DNA of 64,000 bases from Plasmodiophora brassicae (Eukaryota > Endomyxa: Phytomyxea > Phytomyxea > Plasmodiophorida), in assembly GCA_036867785.1 (NCBI GenBank), contig CP145415.1, positions 1,227,308 through 1,291,307 of the forward strand, in the 5' to 3' direction. Every line of letters starts with the position of its first letter. Positions within the stretch are counted from its first letter, which is position 1. Made by a program: the position numbers and the translations under genes. The notes beneath the pieces were generated by a model. That model was not told where the DNA came from, did no database searches, and saw only the letters and a list, made by a program, of their open reading frames with translations. Positions 42,499 through 53,338 of the stretch are shown here, in pieces.

Positions 42499-44007
42499 AG
42501 CAGTGCGTCTGGGCGTCTGGTTCAGATGTGCAGCTCTCGATGGTTGCGTGTTGGTGTTTGGTGAACCATTGGGCGTTTGTGTTGGTGTGTGTTGTTGGTG
42601 TGTACTACACAGCAGTTCGAACAATTGTCGTGTGTACCGAACCGCGTTTCGACCAATTGGAAGCCTGTTCCGTCCGAGTACCGCTCTCGGTTTGTGTGTT
42701 CGCTTTGTGCAAACAACGACCGCAGCAAGTGGCGCGACGGCACCCAGCGCATTGAACGTCACTCGAATTCGAATCGCCTATACTTTGGATTGAGTACCCG
42801 CTCAGCCGTTTGCATGCGCATATGTGAACAGCACCGAACCCGGATGGGGGGGTTGAGCGCAAGCGCCCTTGCGTTGCCTTGGTTGGAGTAGCAATGCCCC
42901 AATGCGCGCGTGCACATTGACGATGCGAATGGTACCGAAAAACCTGGAACCGCTGCCCTTTGCCGAGCATGTACAGTGAGTCTGCATACTCGTTTGTGTC
43001 TGAAGCGTGTGCGCCACGACGGTGGGTGTAGGCCCGACGGGTCGCTCACCGGGCGTGCGCGCTGACGATACATTCGATAACTGCCACCACTGGTTCGGCG
43101 CTGTGTTGCAGGCAGGCCAGGCTTAAAAACGAGTACGTTCCTGAAGCATCCATGTAGTGTGTGTGCGTGTTTGGTGTGTTTGTGAAACGACGCGCAATGC
43201 AGGGGGGCGCGCGCGCGACACCTCTTCATCGTCTGAGTACGTGCTCAGTAGCATCCCCTTGCAAATGGCGGTGGCGAAACGCCCGGGTATGGCGAACCGC
43301 AATTCGGCATGATTAGTACGTACGGCTGCTGCTGCTCAAACTGCTGCTGCTGTTCAATGTTTAATCAATAATGCGATTCACGCGGACCGTTGGCGAGAAC
43401 GACGGCATACGGTGGATATACTGTTCGATCTGCCAAGTACGTGCGCAGGGCGCGCGTTCCTGCTGGCTGTGCTTACACACTCGCGCGCATGCCAAACGTC
43501 GCCCATTGTGTGTTCCAAGACACACCGTGTTGCGCTGTACTGGCGGCATTCACGACCTGCTGTGAATGGTGCCCTCGGCGTTTGACTGCGTCCGAGGCCT
43601 GTTCTCCATGAGACAGCAGCGTTGTTGTGGTGAACGACACGAACGTCCTGGAGCATTGCGCTCGTTCACGGACGGCTAGCGTTTGTCACACACGGTTGCA
43701 TTCTGTACGATTACGCGCGATGGCGTAAACGTCAGTTCACGGATTCGCAAATGGGTTTCGAACGCGCTTCGAATCAATTTGCATCAACGGTCGCCATTCC
43801 GAACACGAACGGCCGATTCGGTCGGTGTGTTGTATGGATTGCGGGCGACTCGAGGGAATTGTGTCACACGACGGCTAACAGGCGCTGCGTGTGCGGTTCG
43901 CGAACCGCGCACCGGCGAGCAACACAACAAGGAACAACGACGCCGCTCCGGCGGCACGGGCGTTGCGCGCGCCGAGAACATCGGCGCGCGTCGACGAACA
44001 CAGTAGT
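42499..44007 (+). other. Putative 5' external transcribed spacer, unit 1
   Basis: Spacer from the candidate Pol I start to the 18S. It has CTG/CTGCTG runs near 43325-43355 and CG-alternating tracts near 43205. It is nearly identical to 55604-57115, apart from small indels. Confidence 0.5.
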
Positions 44008-44975
44008 TACCTGGTTGATCCTGCCAGTAGTCATATGCTTGTCTCAAAGATTAAGCCATGCATGTGTAAGTATGAACGAATTCAGACTGTGAAACTGCGG
44101 ATGGCTCATTAAAACAGTTTGAATTTATTTGATGGATGTACGCGAGTACTACATGGATATCCGTAGTAATTCTAGAGCTAATACATGCAGGAACGCCCGA
44201 CCCTCGCGGAAGGGCTGTATTTATTGGATACAAAAACCAAACCTGGCAACAGGTTTCGTTTGTTGATTCACAATAACTGATCGGACCGTTGCCTCGGCAG
44301 CGGCAGATCATTCAAATTTCTGCCCTATCAACTTTCGATGGTAGGATAGTGGCCTACCATGGTGGTAACGGGTGACGGAGAATTAGGGTTCGATTCCGGA
44401 GAGGGAGCCTGAGAAACGGCTACCACATCCAAGGAAGGCAGCAGGCGCGCAAATTACCCAATCCTGACACGGGGAGGTAGTGACAAAAAATAACAATACC
44501 GGTTCTTGTTAGGACTGGTAATTGGAATGAGAACAAGTTAAACCTATTATCGAGGATCCATTGGAGGGCAAGTCTGGTGCCAGCAGCCGCGGTAATACCA
44601 GCTCCAATAGCGTATATTAAAGTTGTTGCAGTTAAAAAGCTCGTAGTTGGACTTGTGTGCCTGCGCGTGTTCAGCGGTCTGCGTTCAAAAGAGCGTTACG
44701 ACATGCGGCGCGCGGGCCGTACAATCTTCAACTGGATCGCGTCTGGTCTTGATTGACTGGGCGCTGCCTATTCGGTTGATCGTTTACTGTGAGAAAAGTA
44801 GAGTGTTCAAGGCAGGCATTATTGCAATTGAATATGTTAGCATGGAATAATAAGATAAGGCTTTCGTCTTATTTTGTTGGTTTCTAGGGCGGAAGTAATG
44901 ATTGATAGGGATAGTTGGGGGTGCTAGTATTCAGCGGCCAGAGGTGAAATTCATGGATTCGCTGAAGACTAACTT

Positions 44976-45097
<122 letters not shown>

Positions 45098-45154
45098 GCT
45101 TTTAGGACTCCGCCAGCACCTTATGAGAAATCAAAGTGTTTGGACTCTTGGGGA

Positions 45155-45210
<56 letters not shown>

Positions 45211-45211
<1 letters not shown>

Positions 45212-45603
45212 AACCATGCGTGTTCTGCCCCGCCGCAGCAGCATCCGCTCCGAATAGCAGCTGGAAACAGTGAGGTGGGTCGGGTCCTTGTAAAACAAAC
45301 CTGCTAGTGCCGACGGACGAGTTCGTCGACGCGACATCGTCAAATTGCGGGAACCTCCTAACGCTTCACCTACCAAGTGCTGCTACGCGTGTGCGCGAAA
45401 GCGCCAGCACGGCCGAGCTAATCGCCCTGGGTATGGTAACAACGGTGAAGATATATCATGGACGATCCGCAGCCAAGTCCTACGTCGAAGTTCATTCGAT
45501 ATGGAACGGGTTCAGAGACTAGATGGCGGTGGGTCTGGCGCCTCGCGCGCCTGGCTTAAGATATAGTCCAATCCGGTCAGCGAAAGCGCCGGCAACGATA
45601 TTG
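45211..45603 (+). ncRNA. Group I intron at S943 (unit 1), 393 nt
   Basis: Inserted after ...CACCAGGAGT and followed by GGAGCCTGCGGCTTAATTTG. The upstream exon ends in U and the intron ends in G, as group I introns require. The core shows ATCGCCCTGGGTATGGTAAC, AGCCAAGTCCTACGTCGAA and the P7-type pair AGACTAGATGG / AAGATATAGTCC (about 45514-45569). No homing endonuclease ORF. The S943 name follows E. coli numbering by my alignment. Confidence 0.88.
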
Positions 45604-46059
45604 GGAGCCTGCGGCTTAATTTGACTCAACACGGGGAAACTTACCAGGTCCAGAGATGTAGAGGATTGACAGATTGAAGCTCTTTCTTGATCACTTCGGT
45701 GGTGGTGCATGGCCGTTCTTAGTTGGTGGAGTGATTTGTCTGGTTAATTCCGTTAACGAACGAGACCTCAGCCTGCTTTTGTAGTTATGCCTATGCCTTC
45801 CCGGCCTAGGTCCGTGACTTCTTAGAGGGACTATCGGTGTGGCAGCCGATGGAAGTTTGAGGCAATAACAGGTCTGTGATGCCCTTAGATGTTCTGGGCC
45901 GCACGCGCGCTACACTGCTGGGTTCAACGAGTCCGAACCGTACTTGGCTGAAAGGCCTGGTTAATCTTTTGAAATCCCAGCGTGCTTGGGCTTGCCTCTT
46001 GGAACTAGAGGCACCAACGAGGAATTCCTAGTAGACGCAAGTCATCAACTTGCATCGAT

Positions 46060-46099
<40 letters not shown>

Positions 46100-46193
46100 T
46101 GATTGAGTGCTCCGGTGAAATGTCGGGAGATTGCTCCGCCGATCAGCAATGGTCGCGGAGTGGTCGAACTTCATTAAATTTGGGCTCTTAGAA

Positions 46194-46215
<22 letters not shown>

Positions 46216-46224
<9 letters not shown>

Positions 46225-46694
46225 CGTCGTCGTCGGCGCCGCCTACAGGAGCTGGTCCTTCCAGCACGGTCATCGCCCGGGAAGCCTTAGCAGCCGGAAA
46301 CGGTGCTGAACGCGACTTTGTAAAAAACAACGAGTCAGCTTGAATGCTAGTGTGGCGCGCGCCATGCGACACTGTTAAATTGCGGGGACCCCCTGAAGCT
46401 TTGTCCTACCAAGTGCTTGTGCGCGAAAGCGCCAGCATGGCCGAGCCAATCGCCCTGGGTATGGTAACAACGGACAAGGATGTTATATATGGGTGATCCG
46501 CAGCCAAGTCCTACGTCGAATCGCGCATGTTCGATATGGAACGGGTTCACAGACTAGATAGCAGTGGGTGGCACACACACGTGTGTCGCTTAAGATATAG
46601 TCGGTCTCGTGCCGAAACGCACGGGGAGGTGATCGACGCTCTTGCGTGTCGCTGTATTCGACAACTGCAAGTGTGCGTCACATGCACATATACG
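46216..46694 (+). ncRNA. Group I intron at S1506 (unit 1), 479 nt
   Basis: Splits ...AACAAGGT from TTCCGTAGGTGAACC. The intron ends ...ATACG and the upstream exon ends in U. TTCCGTAGG is also present at the intron start, so the boundary is chosen by the final-G rule. The core motif set is the same as in the other introns, with AGACTAGATAGCAGTGGGT and CTTAAGATATAGTCGG at about 46550-46603. No ORF of homing-enzyme type. Confidence 0.85.
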
Positions 46695-46725
<31 letters not shown>

Positions 46726-46727
<2 letters not shown>

Positions 46728-46864
46728 ACAGTGGGCGGCCCTAGCGCTGCATCCCATATCCAACCCCATGTGAACCGGTGACGTGCGGCGACTCCAGCTG
46801 CGTGTTTCATTTTCGAACCATCCTAGCCGAAACACAACTAAAGTTCCATACATACATACATGTT
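46726..46864 (+). other. ITS1, unit 1
   Basis: About 139 bases between the 18S 3' end and the 5.8S start; identical or nearly so in unit 2. Confidence 0.85.
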
Positions 46865-47022
46865 ACAACTCTTAGCAATGGATATCTTGGTTCTCACAAC
46901 GATGAAGAACGCAGCGAACTGCGATACGTAGTGCGAATTGCAGAATTCAGTGAATCATCAAATCTTTGAACGCAAGTTGCGCTTCCGAGATACCCTTGGA
47001 AGCATGCCTCTTTGAGTGTCGG
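46865..47022 (+). rRNA. 5.8S rRNA, unit 1
   Basis: ACAACTCTTAGCAATGGATA, GATGAAGAACGCAGCGAACT and GAATTGCAGAATTCAGTGAA are the conserved 5.8S blocks. The length of about 158 nt is standard. Ends are estimated. Confidence 0.93.
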
Positions 47023-47186
47023 TTTCTGTTCGTTTGCGCGCCCGCGCGCGCAAGACAATGAGCTTTGCTGCGGCATAGCTTGAACGAAGCGACCCGGGAT
47101 CGTGCGCGCATTGTTGATACCCTCGAGAATGCCGGAGCGGTCCCCGCCGATCTGCGCGCAATCGCAGATCGACACACACACATCAA
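47023..47186 (+). other. ITS2, unit 1
   Basis: About 164 bases, with strongly self-complementary CG-rich tracts (CGCGCCCGCGCGCGC near 47036). Ends estimated from the flanking rRNAs. Confidence 0.8.
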
Positions 47187-47521
47187 AGATCTCAAATGAG
47201 GTAGGATTACCCGCTGAATTTAAGCATATAATTAAGCGGAGGAAAAGAAACTAACAAGGATTCCCTCAGTAACGGCGAGTGAAGCGGGAAGAGCTCAAAC
47301 CGAAAATCACTGCCGCCCCGGCAGCGAATTGTGGTCTAGGGAGGCGTGTCTCAGTGTTCGACCCCGGCCTAAGTCCGTTGGAAGGCGGCATCAGAGAGGG
47401 TGACAATCCCGTCTTTGGCTGGTGTGCGTCGGCGCGTTCGAGCCGTCCTCTAAGAGTCGGGTTGCTTGGGAGTGCAGCCCTAAGTGGGTGGTAAATTTCA
47501 TCTAAAGCTAAATACCTGTGA

Positions 47522-47555
<34 letters not shown>

Positions 47556-48152
47556 ATGAAAAGAACTTTGAAAAGAGAGTCAAACAGTACTTGAAATTGC
47601 TGAGAACGAAGGTATGGCGACTAGTACTGGCGCCGAACGCTAGCCGGCTGTGCTGTCTGCCGCGGCGTCCGCCGGATTGCAATGCTTCCGCGGGCGCTCG
47701 CGTCGACGGGCAGTGCGCTGGCCCATGTCGTTCGGGTTGGCCTAGGTCAGAATGGGTTCGCGGCGGCCGACAAAGGCGCCGGCAAGGTTCGAGCGCGCCC
47801 GTCGCGCTCGGCTTATAGGCCGGCGTCCAGATCGCCGCTGTCGCGGACCGAGGTGTCGAAACGTGCGCTCTCAGCTGTTGGTGTCGGTGTCGCTGCGTGC
47901 GCGGGCGCGCCCGGGGAGCAAAGCTCCGCGGCGTGTCCCGCGTCGTACGCCGGTGCCTGACCCATTCCCGTTCACGTTCGCGATTCTGACGAAATGGTCG
48001 TCATTCACCCGTCTTGAAACACGGACCAAGGAGTCTTACATATATGCGAGTAATCAAGTGGGAAACTTGTTTGCGCAATGAAGGTGACTGTGATGTGATG
48101 CTCGTCGCGTGCGGGCAGCAACATCGGGCGGCTAAAACAACTGTACGACCAG

Positions 48153-48194
<42 letters not shown>

Positions 48195-48296
48195 AGCGGG
48201 GCGAAGCCAGAGGAAACTCTGGTGGAGGCCCGAAGCGATACTGACGTGCAAATCGTTCGTCTGACTTGAGTATAGGGGCGAAAGACTAATCGAACT

Positions 48297-48341
<45 letters not shown>

Positions 48342-48623
48342 ATTCACAGACGAGTTTTATCAGGTAAAGCTAATGATTAGAGGCCTTTGGGGCAAAATGC
48401 TCTGAACCTATTCTCAAACTTTAAATGGGTAAGAAATGGGGCGTTGCTTCGGTGAACCTCCATGGAAATCGCGAATTCTTAGTGGGCCATTTTTGGTAAG
48501 CAGAACTGGCGATGCGGGATGAACCGGACGTCCGGTTAAGGTGCCAAAGTGCTCGCTCATGTAGATCCCATGAAAGGTGTTGGTTCATCCAGACAGCAGG
48601 ACGGTGGCCATGGAAGTCGGAAT

Positions 48624-48657
<34 letters not shown>

Positions 48658-49570
48658 TGAACTAGCCCTGAAAATGGATGGCGCTCAAGCGGGCCACCGA
48701 TACCGGACCATTTCTGCGAGTGCCTATGCAGAAATGAGTAGGAGGGCGTGGAGGTCATTAGCGACGAAGCTCTTGGCGTGAGCCTGAGTGAAGCGGCCTC
48801 TAGTGCAGATCTTGGTGGTAGTAGCAAATATTCAAATGAGAACTTTGAAGACTGAAGTGGAGAAAGGTTCCGTGTGAACAGCATTTGGACACGGGTTAGT
48901 CGATCCTGAGAGCTCTCTTCAACGACATTGAACAGGCCGACTTTGCTGCTCGGCAACGCTCGAAAGGGAATCAGGTTCATATTCCTGAACCAGGACGTGG
49001 ATATTGTATGGCAACATAAGAGAAGTCGGAGACGTCGGCGCGAGCCCTGGGAAGAGTTTTCTTTTCTTTTTAACATTGATTCTCCCGCTGGGCCCTGGAA
49101 TCTGATTATCAGGAGAGAGGGCCACGGGGATGGGAAAGCACCCAACCTCTTGGGTGTCCGGTGCGCTCGCGACGACCCTTGAAAATCCGACGGACAGACT
49201 TATTCGCACCCCTGGTCGTACTCATAACCGCATCAGGTCTCCTAGGTGAGCAGCCTCTAGTCGATAGAACAATGTAGGTAAGGGAAGTCGGCAAATTAGG
49301 TCCGTAACTTCGGGAAAAGGACTGGCTCTAAGGGTTGGGTGACGCTGGGTCCGCTTGTTGATGCGGTCGCGGGGCATGCGCTGTGGGTGCCGCAAGGTGC
49401 ACGCGCGCGCGCCCCTGGCCGTTGATCGGGCGGATTCGGGCCCGGGCGTTTCGGCGCCCGGCCCGATGCCCCTCTCACGATTAACAACCGACTTAGAACT
49501 GGAGCGGACAAGGGGAATCCGACTGTTTAATTAAAACAAAGCATTGCGATGGTCGAAATCGATGTTGACG

Positions 49571-49604
<34 letters not shown>

Positions 49605-49620
49605 AGTGAAGAAATTCAAC

Positions 49621-49654
<34 letters not shown>

Positions 49655-49661
<7 letters not shown>

Positions 49662-50155
49662 CACATAGACGTGTATGTGTGTGGACCAAAGAGCACGCTG
49701 CCTTTGGAGGGTCACAATAGCGGCGCGAAAGCGAATGCGAATGACCGCTAGTGCGTCCGTCGTCAGCCTCTCTCTGTTGTTGCTGGACGGACGCGCGACA
49801 CCATCAAATTGCGGGGACACCCTGATAGCCTTGTCTACCAAGTCGCCTGCGGAAACGCACTGGCGATGGCCGAGTTAATCGCCCTGGGTACGGTAACAAC
49901 GACAAGGATGTGTGTGTTATGGGCAATCCGCAGCCAAGTCCTACGTCGAACCGCGCACGTTCGATACGGATGCTGTCCATCGACTAAATGGTGGTGGGTG
50001 ATCGCGCCACACGCGATTGCTTAAGATATAGTCAGGCCCTGGTGAGAGCCAGCTGCATTTATAAGAGGGGGCGCCCACGAGAGAGGGACGCTCGCCTCGA
50101 AGCTTGCAGGAGGGTGGTGCCACTGTATGTGTGTGCGCCCTTGGAGTTCGAACAG
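49655..50155 (+). ncRNA. Group I intron at L1921 (unit 1), 501 nt
   Basis: Lies between ...AACTATGACT and CTCTTAAGGTAGCC. It ends ...GAACAG, and the upstream exon ends in U. The site is four bases upstream of the classic Tetrahymena position (L1925). Core elements are TCGCCCTGGGTACGGTAAC, CAGCCAAGTCCTACGTCGAA, and CGACTAAATGGTGGTGGGT with CTTAAGATATAGTC (about 49977-50035). No ORF is evident. Confidence 0.87.
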
Positions 50156-50222
<67 letters not shown>

Positions 50223-50223
50223 A

Positions 50224-50273
<50 letters not shown>

Positions 50274-50723
50274 GTGTATCAGCGGGGCAAGAAGACCCTG
50301 TTGAGCTTGACTCTAGTCTGACATTGTGAGATGACTTGGGAGGTGTAGCATAAGTGGGAGCTCCGGCGCCGATGAAATACCACTACTCCTGATGTTGTTT
50401 GACTTAATGGTTTCATAGCGGATCTGCCGCGAGAGCGGCAGACTTCTGGAATTAAACCCGGCGGGCGGCTTCGGTCGCCGAGCGGGTGACGCTCGACCAT
50501 GACATTGTCAGGTGGGGAGTTTGGCTGGGGCGGCACATCTGTTAAACGATAACACAGGTGTCCTAAGATGAGCTCAAAGAGAACAGAAATCTCTTGTAGA
50601 ACAGAAGGGTAAAAGCTCATTTGATTTGGATTTTCAGTATGAATACAAACTGTGAAAGCATGGCCTACCGATCCTTTAGTTTGCTTCAATGTGGAAATTT
50701 CACACTAGAGGTGTCAGAAAAGT

Positions 50724-51208
50724 TACCACAGGGGTGGCGGTGGTGGTATATCGCCGCCCGCCCCTGTGAAATCTCAGTGGTAGCTTTTAAGAGCAGGCTC
50801 AAAGTGTCCTGCTAGTCGGCCATGGTCCGCCTGCTGTCCACCAATGGACCATGGGCACCGGCGACATTGTCAAATTGCGGGGACATCCTAAAGCCGACTC
50901 CACCAAGTCGTCGTGGAAACACGGACGATGGCCGAGCTAATCGCCCTGGGTATGGTAAAAGCGAGTCCGGATACTGAATGGGTAATCCGCAGCCAAGTCC
51001 TACGGTCGGGTCGCCCACGCCCGATACGGATGCAGTCCAACGACTAGATGGCAATGGGTCGGGCATCATACTATACGTTGCCCGGCTTAAGATATAGTCT
51101 GGCCCACGGGAAAGCCGTGCCCATCGGATGAGGAGCCCGAGTGGAGGCTCCGGAGCCATGGGAGGTCGTACCATCCAATATATGGGTGTGTGCGACTGGG
51201 AGCATGTG
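50724..51208 (+). ncRNA. Group I intron at L2437 (unit 1), 485 nt
   Basis: Lies between ...GTGTCAGAAAAGT and TACCACAGGGATAACTGGCT. The final G and upstream U fit only this boundary, although TACCACAGGG is duplicated at the intron start. By my count this is L2437, twelve bases before the well-known L2449 site. It has the same core as the other three introns: ATCGCCCTGGGTATGGTAAA, CGACTAGATGGCAATGGGTC and CTTAAGATATAGTCTGG (about 51038-51102). In the second rDNA unit this site is lost beyond the telomere junction. Confidence 0.85.
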
Positions 51209-51338
51209 TACCACAGGGATAACTGGCTTGTGGCAGCCAAGCGTTCATAGCGACGTTGCTTTTTGATTCTTCGATGTCGGCTCTTCCTATCCCTGCCTCG
51301 CACACGGGGCAAACGGTAAGATTGTTCACCTACCAACA

Positions 51339-51376
<38 letters not shown>

Positions 51377-51894
51377 TAGTTTTATCCTACTGATATGCGT
51401 TGGTTCGTCGTGACAGTAATTCAACTCAGTACGAGAGGAACCGTTGATTCGCATGACTGGTAAATTCGGTTGCTCGACAGGGCATTGCTGAGAAGCTGTC
51501 ATGCGTGGGATAACGGCTGAACGCCTCTAAGCCGGAAGCCTGGCTGGAAATCGACGAAATGTTTAGTTTGCTGTGTGAAGCGTTTTGGAAATAGCGGGCC
51601 CTCCCGCTCTGGATCATACCTTGGTGGCACCGGTGCGACCTGTCCGCACAGGTCGCGCTCGCCGCCGCATCGAAAAGATTAGTGCAGCGAACGGAAATCC
51701 CTTGTAGACGACTTGATTTGAACGGGGTATTGTAAGCATGAGAGTAGTCCTGTACTGCGATCTGCTGAGATTCATCCCTAGTTCTGGAAGATTTGTGTCA
51801 ATCTTCTCCTCCATGTGTTGATATAGACGTTGATGATCGGTGTACGTGCCAGAGTTGCTGCTGCCCATCTGCAGTTGCCGCGCGCCACCACGGT

Positions 51895-52984
51895 TCTGTT
51901 GTCGGTTGCAGACGCCGTCGCGGTTCCGTTGTCGGTTGCAGACGCCGTCGCGGTTCCGTTTCAGTGTCTGGTAGGCACCGTCGCGGCTCCGTTTCAGTGT
52001 CTGCTAGGCACCGTCGCGGTTCCGTTTCAGTGTCTGCTAGGCACCGTCGCGGTTCCGTTTCAGTGTCTGCTAGGCACCGTCGCGGTTCCGTTTCAGTGTC
52101 TGCTAGGCACCGTCGCGGTTCCGTTTCAGTGTCTGGTAGGCACCGTCGCGGCTCCGTTTCAGTGTCTGCTAGGCACCGTCGCGGTTCCGTTTCAGTGTCT
52201 GCTAGGCACCGTCGCGGTTCCGTTTCAGTGTCTGCTAGGCACCGTCGCGGTTCCGTTTCAGTGTCTGCTAGGCACCGTCGCGGTTCCGTTTCAGTGTCTG
52301 CTAGGCACCGTCGCGGTTCCGTTTCAGTGTCTGCTAGGCACCGTCGCGGTTCCGTTTCAGTGTCTGCTAGGCACCGTCGCGGTTCCGTTTCAGTGTCTGC
52401 TAGGCACCGTCGCGGTTCCGTTTCAGTGTCTGCTAGGCACCGTCGCGGTTCCGTTTCAGTGTCTGCTAGGCACCGTCGCGGTTCCGTTTCAGTGTCTGGT
52501 AGGCACCGTCGCGGTTCCGTTTCAGTGTCTGCAAGGCACCGTCGCGGTTCCGTTTCGCGGCCCGGTAGACGCCGTCGCGGTTCCGTTTTGTTTGGTAGAC
52601 GCCGTCGCGGTTCCGTTTCATGGTCTGGAGACGCCATCGCGGTTCCGTTTCCTGGTCCGGTAGACGCCGTCGCGGTTCCGTCCATAGTTCGGTAGGCGCC
52701 GTCGTGGTTCCGTTTCGTGGTTCGGTGGACGCCGTCGCGGTTCCGTCCGTAGTTCGGTGGACGCCGTCGCGGTTCCGTCCGTAGTTCGGTAGGCGCCGTC
52801 GCGGTTCCGTTTCGTGTTCCAGTACACACCGTCGCGGTTCCGTTTCGTGGTTCGGAAGGCGCCGTCGCGGTTCCGTCGCGACCGTTTGACGCCGTCGCGG
52901 TTCCGTCAGGAAAGGAATCGGCGGTGCGTTGGACGGAACCGCGACGGCGCTCCTTGGCGGTTCCGTCGCAGGGGACGCCGTCGC
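51895..52984. repeat. 33-bp tandem array downstream of 28S (spacer of unit 1/2)
   Basis: More than 25 units. The central part (about 51960-52550) is highly regular: GGCACCGTCGCGGTTCCGTT + TCAGTGTCTGCTA, 33 bp. The right end (52560-52985) passes into the GACGCCGTC and GTCCGTAGTTCGGTAGGC forms also seen at 39403-39881. Its place directly after 28S suggests a spacer-promoter, enhancer or terminator array. The 541-aa minus and 300-aa plus ORFs here are repeat artefacts. Confidence 0.92.
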
Positions 52985-53123
52985 GGTTCCGTCTGGAAAA
53001 AGTTTGCCGGGTTTTGGCCCCCGGCTCCCAGGTATGGTACAGGGGGGTCCATCCCGTTTTTCCCCTTCTTTTCCCCATTTCGCCTATTTTGGGTGAAAAT
53101 TCCAAATATAGTGGGGGCTCCCG
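52985..53123. repeat. Spacer module A, copy 3
   Basis: Third copy of the block with GTTTGCCGGGTTTTGGCCCC and CCAAATATAGTGGGGGCTCC, nearly identical to 39882-40018. Confidence 0.85.
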
Positions 53124-53302
53124 TGCCAAAATGGTTGTAGCCGGTGGTCGAACTCGCGTCGTGAGACGGTTGAACGGGTCCGGGCACCAACTAGGCCATC
53201 GTGGCAGGGAACGATATGGAGGGTGTCGGTGGCTGGCTGTATGCGTGGGGGCGGTGGCCGGGTCGGTTGGCGACGTGGCCTGGCGCGTACGTCGTGCTGG
53301 TC

Positions 53303-53338
<36 letters not shown>

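Larger units (their letters stand above)
47187..51797 (+). rRNA. 28S rRNA, unit 1, interrupted by two group I introns
   Basis: Starts near ATCTCAAATGAGGTAGGATT + ACCCGCTGAA and ends near CGATCTGCTGAGATTCATCC + CTAGTTCTGGAAGATTTGT. Introns lie at 49655-50155 and 50724-51208. Universal blocks are present, such as GTACCGTGAGGGAAAGATGA, AACTATGACTCTCTTAAGG (across intron 1), AGCGACGTTGCTTTTTGATT and CAGTACGAGAGGAACCGTTG. A GC-rich expansion lies near 49355-49480. The 33-bp spacer repeats begin about 100 bp after its end. Confidence 0.95.
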
